A stretch of DNA of 64,000 nucleotides from Sipunculus nudus. Its lineage: Eukaryota > Annelida > Sipuncula > Golfingiida > Sipunculidae. Below are positions 37,185-48,573 of the stretch, piece by piece (the stretch's first letter is position 1; every line of letters starts with the position of its first letter). Both the position numbers and the translations under genes were made by a program. The stretch lies in contig CM049320.1 in the NCBI GenBank assembly GCA_026874595.1, forward strand, positions 37,110,214 through 37,174,213. Direction: 5' to 3'. Under the pieces are notes generated by a model. It saw nothing but the letters and a program-made list of their open reading frames with translations. It was not told the DNA's origin and did no database searches.

Positions 37185-37443
37185 TGTGAGGGCGTATCTG
37201 TGTTTATGTGCGCTTGTCTTTGAAGTCCTTTCTGGCTGTTGGCCTAATTAGCTAATTAGGCCGAACAGGGTTATGACATCCTGTGCATAACACCTCAGGC
37301 AAGTTTTATGGCCCTTGGACCAGGTAGCCTTCACACCCTCGTTATCAGCTTTTCACACTTAGAACTTACTCACCCGGACCTCCCCGAGACTGTTGCAGGC
37401 CCTGGCACTGGGGGAATATTTGGCTGGGCAGCGAATGTGTTAA

Positions 37444-38810
37444 AGGAGGTCATGCTTTTTAATTCCAACACTAATAAAAAATCAAATGACCTCGCCTTCC
37501 ATGGGAGAGCTTTTCAGTTGAGTCATCACTGATAATCGAGCCACGTTGCTCGACCACCGTTTAAAATATTTTTTATGGGTTACAGGTATGTTGATATATA
37601 TATATTAATAAATATTTTTCCAGATAACCATAGTCTTAATAGTTCGGCATATTGATCGGTTGTTTGAAAAAATGTTTGTTCAAGGGATGTTCCAAAGCTA
37701 GAACACAGTTCCGTTTCTGCAGTCAAAGCCTACAAATCTCCACCAGAATCTTCTTATCAGTCATGTGTTCAAGTGTACACTTTTCATGTCTCAACACTGT
37801 CACACTTCAGTTACCGGATTCACCTGGCGAGTGGTGGAACAGATACATACAAAAGGGCGGCCTCTACAAGCAGACAAAGAAATCGGCCGTTTTCATGACC
37901 GTATTAAGAAAAAAAATATGGTGATTCTGAAAATTTTGTTGATTGTTAATACTGTTTTAACCTAACCCTCTACAAATCTCTGCAAAATCAATACATAACA
38001 TTTTCTGTCCTTTTCTCAGAGACAAAACAAAAAAACCACTTATTTTTTACTAATAAATTGCACCGAAGGATGTTTACATGCCTTAATATTTAATTCCAGG
38101 TCAGTCAACAAAGATCAGGGCAAATATTTAATCCTGTTGGAATCTACGTATTTCACTTTTCACTTACAACAACAAGTTGCATTTTCGCGTGAAAAAGCAT
38201 TCACCGACATACATGTGTCTGTCATCATACCTACGATTGCCCTCAACTGACATCTAAGTATTTTTCTTAAACGTTTATACTCTAGTCATATAAATTCTTC
38301 AAAGTATTCTTCACAGTAGACGGCTTCCATATGCAATCAATTTAGCTATTATATTGTCAGCAATCCAGCAGTGATGATGTCGTACTCATGTTTTTTATCA
38401 TTCAAAAATCTCCCTCATAATTTGTACAACCTATTTATGCCTCACGTCTCTTTCCAAAATGTATTTCTTTGTGTGATTTGATAAATAGCATAATTTGCCA
38501 TTCTTTGCTAACTTTTTTATATCGGATAGGGTTTCCTGGAGAATAACACAAGTAAGATATGCATCATATGGTAAAACACATGGAAAAAAGTCCTTTAGGA
38601 AACCTAGGATTAAAATATGGGACAGTCAGTTGCTACCTGCTTATCCATTAGCGCACGAGGATGCGGCACGTAAGTACTCTGAGGACATCGTCCAGGCGAG
38701 AAACTATTCGTAGGGAGAGTGTTCGTGGTGGGGTGAATTTTAAAGCGGTAAAACAATTATTCGACCAAGCCCAATTTTTTTAAATTACAGTATGACAGAA
38801 AGATAAAGGG
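37444..38810. other. AT-rich intergenic stretch, nothing recognised
   Basis: No supported gene. Frames at about 37652-37924 and 38495-38713 are short and show no recognisable domain. Confidence 0.5.
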
Positions 38811-38814
38811 ATAG

Positions 38815-39131
38815 ATGTGACACAGCACATCCTATAAAACCATAAGATCATTGTTATATTCTATTGTGTCCAACTGACCTTGCACATTAGATTTTTACAT
38901 ATTTTTTATATAGGAATATTATATTATAAAAAATAACCATATCAGAATTTTTTAACATTGTATGAGGGATTTTCACTTATCTTTATAGTTGAAAAGTCTC
39001 AACACGTTTCACTTTATTGGCTCCTCCTCAGGATTATTCGCTTTTATAGCTGATTTCTGTCAATGTGTTCAAGCCCTGAAATAACTCTCTCTTAGCCATT
39101 AGGCAGCTTCACCCCCCCCCCCCCCCCCCCC
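38815..39131. repeat. Dispersed repeat family R1, second copy, abutting poly-C
   Basis: Diverged match to 16650-16950. It is followed directly by about 20 C residues (39112-39131), where the first copy is followed by a TA run. Confidence 0.55.
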
Positions 39132-39631
39132 ACGTGACACCAATCGTGCAAATCGATTCCTCTCGCACGGTGAAATAACAATAACACATGAACGCAAAGT
39201 CATGTTTATATATATATATATATGGTCTATAATTGTGACGGTTACAAACTTTCAAATAAAGGGACTTCTGCCTTATAGAACAATAAGTTTCAGCAGGTTT
39301 CCCCAATGTGCAGCACGCAAGCTTGCTTCTCAGTTACTAAGGGGAACTGATTTTACATTAAAAAATTTTTAAAAGTATCCATCGCTGAAAAGCCAAGGGG
39401 TTTAGAGCATGATCAAATATTTAAATAAGCAAGACACGTTTTGTATTTCGTTTGTATATACGCTGAATGGAACATATTGCACGTGCATAGGAACTTACGA
39501 AACAGTACTGTACATTGTGCTTCTGTTGATTTATGATTTTTTTCAGAAAATTGGTTACCAGAAACATGTTTTATTTGTTCCTTTATTTACACATTACGGT
39601 TAAAATCTTCCACAGACTACCCTTTGTATCA

Positions 39632-39632
39632 T

Positions 39633-39669
<37 letters not shown>
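39632..39669. repeat. (ATA)n microsatellite
   Basis: About 12 ATA units. Confidence 0.95.
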
Positions 39670-41180
39670 TTAATATGTTATTATGTTATTATCGCTAAAT
39701 TAATCAACGAGCTTCACTCACAGAGAGCATCTCTCCGCCATTTCGAGACTTATATCCATATTTGCATTAAATTATTTTTTACGAATGTTCTTGCATTCAA
39801 AAATACCTCGGTAACAATTATGTTGTACATTGGTAGTTCTTGAAGTATTGAACACATTTTATTGTCAAATGTGTACATTTCCTATGATTAATTTGAATTT
39901 CACCCACCCACCCCTACCCCTGTTATCCAGAAATTCTTGCGTGTATCAGGAGACCCATGCCATTTCATAATTTCGTATCCAGGTATATGCCCTGTACGTT
40001 TGACAATCCATATTATATTGAATATCGACCTCCAATCACAGCCTCCCCTCCCTGCCCCAATTAAAAAAAAATTGTCCATGGCTGCCGTGCAGATATTCAG
40101 TCTTACATGTATCATGGGACACTCACCATTTCATACCCAAGTAGAAACCTTGTACCCTTGACAATTATTTATATAAGTGTCCGGTCCTGTGAAATAAAGA
40201 CGCCAACTAATAAATGTCCCGCCTGGTATTTGAATCATATCAGGACTCTTACGTACGAGCAGGCACGTGCTCGATTTCCGTATACACTCCTGTCAATGTC
40301 GTCTTCATAATTTAATTTCAAACGAAAATTTGATTTTAAGCATGTCTCGGCACAGGAGAAAAATCGCTTCGAATATTGACCCTCAGGTTACTGCCGTCAG
40401 TTTTTTCCGGTGCTGCCGTCTTTTGGCTGATTCTATAACTAACTGAAGGAGCCAAGTGCTATGGATACAACTGTTATTGTCTTCGCCAGGAATGTATGCG
40501 TTCAGCCCGGTTCGTGTGTTTGTGTGTTTTTTTTTTCACAACAAAACTCACATAACCATAAACGGAATCTCATGAAATTTTCAAATAGGGGGGGGGGGGA
40601 GGGGCGGATTGGACAGAGAAGAACCGATTAGATTTCCGTGTGCATCAGGGATATATTGGAATAATCACAAATGTACAGTCACTAATGCACAGATGATCCT
40701 GAGAATATGGAATACAAACACGGTTTTGGGAGCATCCGACAATGATAACCGCCACGTGGCGGAGGCTTGCCGATTTATATTTTAATTATGTAATAGAGAT
40801 TATGAAATATATGAAAAAAGACGCTCCATGAAATATTCTTATATGTTTCTAAATTTTGTCGGTGATGAATGAAAAGAGGCATGTACAGTGTTAGTGGATC
40901 ATGGCAATTTAGGTCAGCATAACCATGATGCTATCAGTGAGTGAATAACAATATGCTGATGGCACGACACATGAGTGATGGTCTGTATAACAGATACACG
41001 AGTGATTCACTGAGTATGAGGTAGCATTAGAAAAAACGTCTTCCTGATGCGATAACAGTATTAAGTGTATGCCATACTGACATTTCGTAGAACCAGCTAC
41101 GCAGTGCATTATACCTGATAACTTTACCAGTCAGTCACGATGTGATGTTATGAAAATCATTAATAACTTAATAACCCTGT
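39670..41180. other. AT-rich intergenic stretch, poly-G run, nothing recognised
   Basis: Contains a G-rich run near 40588-40605. No exon or element boundary can be supported. Confidence 0.45.
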
Positions 41181-41187
41181 GAGATAT

Positions 41188-41194
<7 letters not shown>

Positions 41195-41258
<64 letters not shown>
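41195..41258. repeat. (TA)n microsatellite
   Basis: A long TA run lies just left of the duplicated segment that begins near 41265. Confidence 0.95.
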
Positions 41259-41264
41259 TGTATA

Positions 41265-42410
41265 TATAAGTTTAGTTTCCCGGCAAAACCATCCTGCTAC
41301 ATAGCATTGCTCTATCTAATTTTCCTGTTGTATACGTTACTATGGTTCTGTATTCACTAAACACAAAGGGTATTTGTTCAGTGGCAGATCCAGGATTTTC
41401 CTGTTCGGGGGGTACAAGGGTAAGACAAAACTTTAACCCACACTTCACTCAGCATCTTTCTAAACAGGAACATCAAAAATCTCAAACAAACATAACCGGG
41501 TCATGTGTTGGGTTATCCATATCTTAAATAATGGAACTTGTTAAGCCGGTGCCATATAAGGCCAACTGGCGTACCATTAATTAGTTTTTGTCGGCCCAAA
41601 TGACTGGGGAAAATATATAAAATATATATTACCATGTTAATATTTATAAATATTGCATGCAGTATTGTATACAGAAAGTAACAAAACCTGTAGTGAAAAA
41701 GATGCAAGTTGCGTGTGACAGTCCATTGACCAAGAGGTTACTCTACGTTTCCAGCCATTGGGTCGCTTTTAGTTCTCTTAAAAGAGAGAATGGCTGAAAC
41801 AGGGGAACATCCTGGGAGAAACAGTTAGTAAGTTGATAAACGATATAAGATTGATCTCATTGTCATTTATAAAGGCAATACTACTTGACTGAAAGCGACG
41901 TAAGACAGCACAAGACAGCACAAAAAAAAGCCTGCGATGATGACACTATTTTGTGAGGGTGTCAGTGCTGCAGTCCTGTCTCTCTCCTCTTCGACTCCTC
42001 TCTATCTTCTGGGTCCTCGGTACGGATAATCGGCGGCCTCTCTTGGCTCTCGCAGGCTCGGCTTGGTGGCATCACGTCTATTGGCTCTCAAAATTATGCT
42101 TAGGGAGCGCACAGGGCTGGGGTCTTGACCACAGCAACCTGAAGCTGCCCGATAAAGCGGAAACATCTAAAGCAAAGCAAAAAAAAGCTAAGGGTGGGGG
42201 GGGGGCACGTGCCCCCCTCTGGATTCGCCTATGACTGTTCACCATAAAAAGAATGCATGTCCTAAAGTTCAATCCTGCGCATGCGCGACAACTCCCATAA
42301 CAAGGAACATTGACATGAAAAAAAGACACACAGAAGAGACACCTTGGAGATGCTTGAAATGCTTGATTTATAAAGTTGCAGGTAACCCCCTTAATTTTTA
42401 ATGATACCTT
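41265..42410. repeat. Old segmental duplication, copy A (interrupted by element)
   Basis: Bases 41265-41380 plus 42236-42300 align with 43695-43870 (about 70-75% by eye). Shared words are GTTTCCC-GCAAAACCATCC, GTATACGTT, CATGGTTC, TGTTCACCATA and TGCGCATGCGC. The 855-bp insertion at 41381 separates the two halves. Confidence 0.7.
41381..42235. mobile_element. 855-bp non-autonomous insertion with TGTTCA target duplication
   Basis: The insertion is flanked by TGTTCA at 41375-41380 and 42236-42241. The paralogous segment near 43.8 kb has a single TGTTCA and no insertion. The ends are GTGGCAGATCCAGGATTT and, on the reverse strand, GTCATAGGCGAATCCAGAGG, a weak inverted repeat with a shared CCAG. 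The tip matches the reverse-strand end of the element at 48574-48790. No transposase frame is seen. The class is unknown. Confidence 0.75.
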
Positions 42411-42414
42411 AATT

Positions 42415-42815
42415 AAGTATGTACTTCTACAGTTTTGGAATACATGACAGGGCAGCAGCACATGCTTCCTCAAATGTGTTTATCCAGGTGTTAGAAGGCC
42501 CGGTGACTACTGCACCTGCAAGTCAAAGGAGTGTAATCATCCACTTGCTGGGTCATACCACCCAGGTACCCCCAACAGGCGTAATAGTTTGAGTGAAACA
42601 TGGTCGAAGGTTTCCATTGTACATGGTCGAAGGTTTTCATTGTACATGGTCGAAGGTTTCCATTGAAACATGGTCGAAGGTTTCCATTAACCCTGCAGAG
42701 CACTCGCCCTGGGAGGGGCCCGACCGTGAAAAATTTCACCGCCTCGCCTGAGATTCGAACTCATGATCTCCCGGCTGCTTTGAGTTTTGTGCTAAAACAC
42801 AGAAGCCGGGCTGTT
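42415..42815 (-). mobile_element. SINE (family S) with internal minisatellite
   Basis: On the minus strand: GGCTTCTGTG head, GAGTTCGAATCTC box B, GGCGGTGA, GCTCTGCAGGGTTAATGG, GGTATGACCCAGCA, GCAGGTGCAGT, then CTGCCCTGTCA and AGAAGTACATA at the 3' end. The order is the same as in the copies at 45363 and 53442. The middle is expanded by four copies of a ~24-bp unit (42599-42690). Confidence 0.75.
42599..42690. repeat. ~24-bp minisatellite inside a SINE
   Basis: Four units contain ACATGGTCGAAGGTTTCCAT with small variations. The corresponding site in the other SINE copies has only one such unit. Confidence 0.85.
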
Positions 42816-43077
42816 TTATGAAAAGTTTTTGTGAAGAATGCACGCTCTATTCCGGTATCCATTCCTGTCTGTTAGTTTTGATAATTTATTTTCAACATTG
42901 TAAAAGAGAAGCATATGCTGGGGCTCAAGGAAAATTAAATCCCTCAATTTGACAATTGCTCTTCAGTCGTAGTTACTGCCATCTATTGGTTGGTGCTATA
43001 ACTAAGTTAAAGCGGCTTTATGCGTCTTTCTTTTATTGGGAAAGATAATGTAATAGACCAGTAAATATAATAATATT

Positions 43078-43081
<4 letters not shown>

Positions 43082-43148
<67 letters not shown>
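43082..43148. repeat. (TA)n microsatellite
   Basis: TA run with one TTTA interruption. Confidence 0.95.
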
Positions 43149-43151
<3 letters not shown>

Positions 43152-43694
43152 CAAGCATCAGATATAGTTAAGAAAAAATACCGGTGAAGACTGAATTTCT
43201 TAGCCATTAATCAATTAAAATCCAAAATAATATTTTCCTATTTTATTTTTTTATTAGGTTATTCAAATAAATAAAGATATCCAAGCGCACCAGCTCTGGT
43301 GATACAATAATGTCTGGATTCAGCATTATATGTATAGAAAGTTTACTAGATGTTTCTACAATGACTAAAATATTCCTATCTGGTTCGTAAACCTGTTTCT
43401 AATTATTAGAAAGAGTAAGAGAGGACAAGGTACTGCGTTAGTGAATGATGGTTTAGCTAGGATAGCATACCTAGAATGATGTCAGCGAGTTGACCATGTC
43501 ACTTGGCAGGGATAGTGTTTATTTTACAGGATGCTTGCGAAACGGCACACGAGTTATCTGTTTAACACACATATGAGGGATGAACTTATAAAGGTAACAG
43601 TTACATATATATTTGCAACTTACAAAGGCAACAGTTACATATATATTTGCACCAGTATTTGCATTATCGTACGCTCTCAATTCATATTGGATGA

Positions 43695-43960
43695 ATACAA
43701 ACGTTTCCCAGCAAAACCATCCTTGTTCACAAAATAACAATATCAAATAGTCCTACTGTATACGTTGTCATGGTTCCGTTTTTCAGTTAACACAGTCCAC
43801 GTGTTTCTGTTCACCATAGCAAGACGGCATGTTTAGAGATCCGATCATGCGCATGCGCAAATACTCCCAGACAAATAGATTTAACATGTCGGGAGACATT
43901 TATGTGCTCGAACAATATTGATTTGTCAAGTTGCACGGTACGGCCACCAGGTGGCGTGTG
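43695..43960. repeat. Old segmental duplication, copy B (empty site)
   Basis: Counterpart of copy A without the 855-bp insertion. A single TGTTCA followed by CCATA marks the pre-insertion site near 43807-43812. Confidence 0.7.
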
Positions 43961-44922
43961 CGCTATATCTATACCACTGGTTGCGAGATTGTCTCCACTG
44001 TTTAACAGGAGTACGCTAACGTTTTTTTAAACGAAATATTGAGAGGTGCCATTATATTTTATGTTGTGTATACTTAACCCACCTAGAATAGGTCCCTTTA
44101 ATTTAATATATCTGAACGGAATCATGCCAGATTTTTTACATTTTTGTGAGTTTCAAATTTGCACTATTTTTACTTGATTAATCTCAATTTATTTACATAT
44201 AAATGGTTTCTTCTCAAGAATTGTAGTATTTTATTTTGCAGTTTTATGCGGGCAGTGTGTCCGAACCTAAAATTCGTGCCACTGTAAAAGCACTCGTCAT
44301 GTTAATCCCACATACAGTTTGTCATCTCCAGCCCCGGAGAGTAATAATTATAAAACACAGAGTTTGTTTCAACGAAACACATGCAAAGGGTCGATTTGAA
44401 AATTTTAACATGGCAAATACTTTTACATAGCAGAAACTTTTCTATTAAATGTAATATTGTGAGTGACGAGTTGTATAAATCTTAGAAGCAGATTCATAAC
44501 TTAGAGAACCTTTAGCAATTTTTCTTATTAGTGTGCCCTGGACTAGGGATATTCCAGGTAAATGATAAGGCATTCGTATGCTAGAGCCCCATATAACATT
44601 AAGAACCGAAAATTTGCCCTGGTTGCTTTATACGTGTTTTACATTTTAAAAGGGATTAGGAGGCTCACCAGAGCAGTGACACACGCCCACGCCACATATG
44701 AAATACACGGGTCACAAAACAGCATTATACGTATAAACACTTCATCATTAACATACTAATAAAGACAATGTTTGACCCATTTTACCTGGTTAGAATAACA
44801 CAAATATGAAACAGAAATAAATAATAATCCACATTTGTAAGTAAATGTTTATATGATTGCTCGGTTTAACAAGATTATTGCGGTGCATACTTAAAAGGTA
44901 AAGCTGTGTTTCCATGTTGGCG

Positions 44923-44955
<33 letters not shown>

Positions 44956-45362
44956 GCGTAAAAGCCCGCTCATAAGATGTTGTGACTGTGGTGTTTCCAT
45001 GTGTCCATCAGCTTATATGCGTATGTGTGTGAAAATCGCCACAGGAGCAATTTTCCCGCATGAACTTTGCGTGAACTCAGGGATCCGGGGTAAAATAATG
45101 ACACTCAGCCATCTTTGTGGGAACATCTGCCAGATCCACTGCTTTATAATATGCGTCTGTCAATTCCAGCATATATGAAAAAAGCTTTACAACGCTAACA
45201 TCCAGGGAATACATTAAGACGGTAGTTTGTGTTTTTCTATGACTATGTTATTTAAGCAATAAAGTCAGGTGTCGTGAAAGAGCAACAACGTGGAATATTT
45301 ATAAGGTTTCGCTCTTCAGGATGACAGAGAGCACCTCCTGTTTTGGAGCACACTCAATCAAA
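43961..45362. other. AT-rich intergenic stretch, nothing recognised
   Basis: A TA microsatellite lies at about 44921-44950. No supported gene. Confidence 0.5.
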
Positions 45363-45715
45363 GACGGCTTCTGTGGCTCAGGGGAAGAGCACAGGACAGA
45401 AAGCCGGGAGATCATGAGTTCGAATATCAGCCGAGGAGATTTTTCAAGGTCGGCCCCCACCAAGGGTGAGGGCTCTACAGGCCTAATGGGAAGGTTGTGA
45501 ACTACGGTCGTGTTTCCCTCACAAAAGTGCGCCTTTCGGAGGTTCCTCATTGGTATGACCCAGCAATGGGGGCGATGACGCACCCAGGCCCCGCAGGTGC
45601 AGTTGTCCCCGGGCCTGGTTAACGGAATGATATAAAATGAGAGGAGGCGTGTGATACTGCCCTGTCACATTGACCGAAACCGGAATGGAATTCTACAGAT
45701 GTACATATGCGTAGT
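45363..45715 (+). mobile_element. SINE (family S), fullest copy, ~350 bp
   Basis: The head carries box A TGGCTCAGGGGAAGAG and box B GAGTTCGAATA about 40 bp apart, as in tRNA-derived SINEs. The body contains GGCCCCCACCAAGGGTGAG, GTGCGCCTTTCGGAGG and GGTATGACCCAGCAATGGGG. The 3' end reads GAAACCGGAATGGAATTC. Related copies are at 14805, 42415 and 53442. Such elements are transcribed by RNA polymerase III and mobilised by LINE enzymes (family knowledge). Confidence 0.78.
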
Positions 45716-46169
45716 TAAGTTAGCATTTAAAACATGGAGGCTGTTTCCTCAACACACACAGTCAAAGACGTAAGTTTCATAGGTTTGCTGAAAGTTGATT
45801 TAAATGCAATCGGACATCATGTCAGGCATCAGATCCTGGCCTGCTTGATCTTATTCCACTGATTCATAGCTCTGCTTAAGCGTATTCAGTTAATAATTTT
45901 AAGTGAAGTAAATTTCAAGGGACCTAATCAGGTACTAGGCATGCTGAATTAACACGATTAATAGGGCACCCGGCCTCGTTATAGTAAACTGACACACGTG
46001 GAAAGTGTTGCTACACACGTAGAACCATATCAAGGTATTATGTAGCTGAAAGTGAAGTATTTAGATCATTACTGGGCTGATTGTATTAAGCAAAACTGAA
46101 CTGATAGTTTGAAGGAATAGGCATAATATTGACTGGTTTCGTCCCTTTAAGCTAGGACTACCTGCACAG

Positions 46170-46320
46170 TGTTACGAAGACAAATTCTCAGGGGGAAACG
46201 GGTCGATCCCGGATTCGAACCCATGTTGGTGGCGCACAAGTCCGGCATACCAGCCGCTTCGCTAGAAAAGCAAGCTTCACTAGCGAGACAGTTCAGTCCG
46301 CTTTATATCACCCCATAACA
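46170..46320 (-). repeat. LTR-A of TRIM-like element
   Basis: 151-bp LTR, the most diverged of the three near its plus-strand left end. It contains on the minus strand a TATA-like GATATAAAG and a tRNA-like stretch with box A TAGCGAAGCGGCTGG and box B GGGTTCGAATCC. Confidence 0.85.
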
Positions 46321-46421
46321 CACCTGCTATCAGAACAAGACTAATTATCCCAGGAGTCACACTTTGGTGAGCTTATTTCCTGGGCCACAAAGTTTACCGT
46401 CACGTCGGACGAGCCCCCGTT

Positions 46422-46578
46422 TGTTACGAAGACAAATAAATAAGGGGAAAATCCTGGGCCGATCCTGGAGTCGAACCCAGGTCGGTGGCGCACAAGCCCT
46501 GCGTACCAACCGCTTCGCTGGCAAAGTAAGCTTCTCTAGCGAGACAGTTCAGTCCGCTTTTATGTGAACCCCGTAACA
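46422..46578 (-). repeat. LTR-B of TRIM-like element (central)
   Basis: 157-bp LTR shared by the two internal segments. Its tRNA-like core is the same as in LTR-A and LTR-C. The TATA-like motif is altered here (CACATAAAAGC). Confidence 0.85.
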
Positions 46579-46682
46579 CACCCCCTCTTAAGAGTGTTCT
46601 GCTATCAGAACAAGACCAATTATCCTCAGGAGTCACACTTTGTCGAGCTTATTCCCTGGGCCTCAAATTTTACTGTCACGTT

Positions 46683-46695
46683 GGACGAGCCCCCA
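46683..46695 (-). other. Primer-binding site, tRNA-Pro type (second copy 46407-46419)
   Basis: Minus-strand TGGGGGCTCGTCC lies two bases inside the LTR boundary. The last 13 bases of tRNA-Pro would pair with it exactly. The copy in internal 1 begins CGGGGGCTCGTCC, one base off. Confidence 0.8.
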
Positions 46696-46697
46696 TT

Positions 46698-46853
46698 TGT
46701 TACGAAGACAAATAAATGAGGGGAAAATCCTGGGCCGATCCAGGAGTCGAACCCAGGTCGGTGGCGCACAAGTCCTGCGTACCAACCGCTTCGCTAGAAA
46801 AGCAAGCTTCACTAGCGAGACATTTCAGTCTGCTTTTATATCACCCCATAACA
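46698..46853 (-). repeat. LTR-C of TRIM-like element (5' LTR in element sense)
   Basis: 156-bp LTR with TATA-like GATATAAAAGC close to its element-sense start, then the tRNA-like core with box B GGGTTCGACTCC. Confidence 0.85.
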
Positions 46854-46857
46854 ACAG

Positions 46858-48573
46858 TAACTAAGAAGTGTATCACGAAAAAGTACAATTCGGATGGTCA
46901 TATGCTGGATAAGTATTTGGCGGCCCCCAGAGCGTTGCTGTCCGCGCAAATCAGAGTATGGAGACATGAATGGTGTATAAACTATTAAATCGCCTGATTC
47001 ATGTTACAAAATCACAAAAAGTCTTATCTTTATGTGTATCTTTATGACAGAAATAAAATGTTTAAAGCATTAATTAATGGTAAACGCTAACTTTAGAAAC
47101 GCATCGTTTGTGCCGGTGTGAGCTATAGACCGCATTCATGCTCCCTTGCGGTAGAAAAATGTGACGATTATAATCATGTATGGGAAAAGTTTTAGGTATG
47201 CCAATGCTGTGTTGTATGGTACACTGTTTGGTGAAATATTAAATTGCGATGATTTGTGTAAGTTACACGTCATAAAATAACAGGAATGAAAAATTAATTG
47301 GATATTGCAAGGCTAGAGTATTGCTTTCAACGCTTCTGCAAAGGGGCCTATGTTGCTTAAACGTTGCATAAGTTGCATTTATTTTAGAAAGATCTTTAGT
47401 GCATTTCTTTTGTGCACCAGAATATGGGCTGTTTATAAATTTAGCCCCCCCCCCCATATTTGAAGAGCAATGCAGGATATATTACTTGCTATAAGCAGTG
47501 CCGGTAGCAGGCTCTATTCTTCAGGCCTTATCACACAGGAATGTGTCACATAAAAACTAAATGCTTTTGACGAGCTATTTCAGTAATTTTCTCTTCTTTG
47601 GCTATGAGGTGTATTATACATTATACAAAACTGTTTGCTTAAATATCTCTTCTTCTACATTTAGAATCACTGTTAGGTGAATAGTAATCTCACAGTATGA
47701 AACCTTAGTCAGTACAATCTACAGCAAATCCTGCTGTATTTAGGGGATGTTTATTATGGGTAAACGGGTAAAAATATGTTTAAATTCTTGGAAGTGTTCC
47801 TATCCTAATATTTCAACCAGTTTTATCTGAAAGTTGATCCCCTATAGATGGTAAGCTTGAACTTTTCTTCCCCAGATGTTCTATAGAGCAAAAAAATATA
47901 AATAAAAAACACCATAACAAATAAATGCATCTTTAAATAAAAACAAAAAAGATATGTGACCAAGATTTAAATGCAGGAGACATCACGTTTGTGCTGTGTG
48001 CAATTATTTCCATAAGTGGGAATTTGCAAATATTTTTTTTTGCCCAGCATGTAAACATGCAGGCCCATGTATAATTTGTATATAAGTATAGGCACCTTAC
48101 TATTAATAAATGATTGACTACTTAATAGCATACATGATCTGCGAATGGATTAAAGGTTAGATCCAAATTAGACAAATAATATTGCCATTCATCAGAATAC
48201 ATGTTCAACTGTATATGAATAGTTAGCTCTTAGGTAAAAAAAATAAAATAACTTCTACTTTGTACAAACGTAAATAAATGTACTAATGGACATATTTTAA
48301 ATGTTATACCATGAACGCAGAAACTAAATGAATACGAGCAGAACTTAACTTATTTTAAATGAACTTTGATATTAACATTAATCAAATATCTTATTCCCTT
48401 AATCAAGATAGTCGGTTCAATAGGTATTATAAGTTTGCTCCAACAATATCAAAATGGTAGTGTATAAAGTATAAACTTTAGTGATCTCTGTATCTAAATT
48501 AAATAGGTCTGAGATAATTTTGCCTAAAATTAAGCTTTAAAGGTTATGCAAAAACAGACATGATCATATTCAG
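46858..48573. other. AT-rich intergenic stretch, nothing recognised
   Basis: A poly-C run lies at 47445-47455. No supported gene. Confidence 0.5.

Larger units (their letters stand above)
35622..37443. mobile_element. piggyBac-like non-autonomous DNA transposon (1.8 kb)
   Basis: The element is bounded by TTAA at 35622-35625 and 37440-37443, the invariant piggyBac target site. Its inverted ends are CACTTTCGCTGCC (35626) and CACATTCGCTGCC (reverse strand from 37439), 12 of 13 identical. A subterminal TTCCCCCAGTGCC is also inverted at both ends (35669-35681 and 37404-37416). CxxTTTxxCTGCC-type tips are known from piggyBac/Looper relatives. No transposase was found, so it would depend on one elsewhere. 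The interior contains a tRNA-like sequence, TC and TA microsatellites and several perfect palindromes. Confidence 0.82.
46166..46857 (-). mobile_element. Miniature LTR retrotransposon (TRIM-like), three LTRs in tandem
   Basis: On the minus strand the order is LTR-C (46853-46698), internal 2 (46697-46579), LTR-B (46578-46422), internal 1 (46421-46321), LTR-A (46320-46170). Each LTR is 151-157 bp and runs from TGTTA(T/C)GGGG to CTTCGTAACA. TGGGGGCTCGTCC follows an LTR after two bases, matching the 3' end of tRNA-Pro as a primer-binding site. AAGAGGGGGTG precedes the next LTR as a polypurine tract. A 4-bp ACAG duplication flanks the whole (46166-46169 and 46854-46857). The internal parts (101 and 119 bp) cannot code for protein, so the element would need proteins from another retrotransposon. 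Two internal segments between three LTRs suggest recombination between LTRs. Confidence 0.85.

Noticed and set aside
46170-46853. Three tandem SINEs
   Set aside because: The tRNA-like core first suggested SINEs, but TGTTA...TAACA ends, tRNA-Pro primer site, polypurine tract and 4-bp duplication fit an LTR element better.
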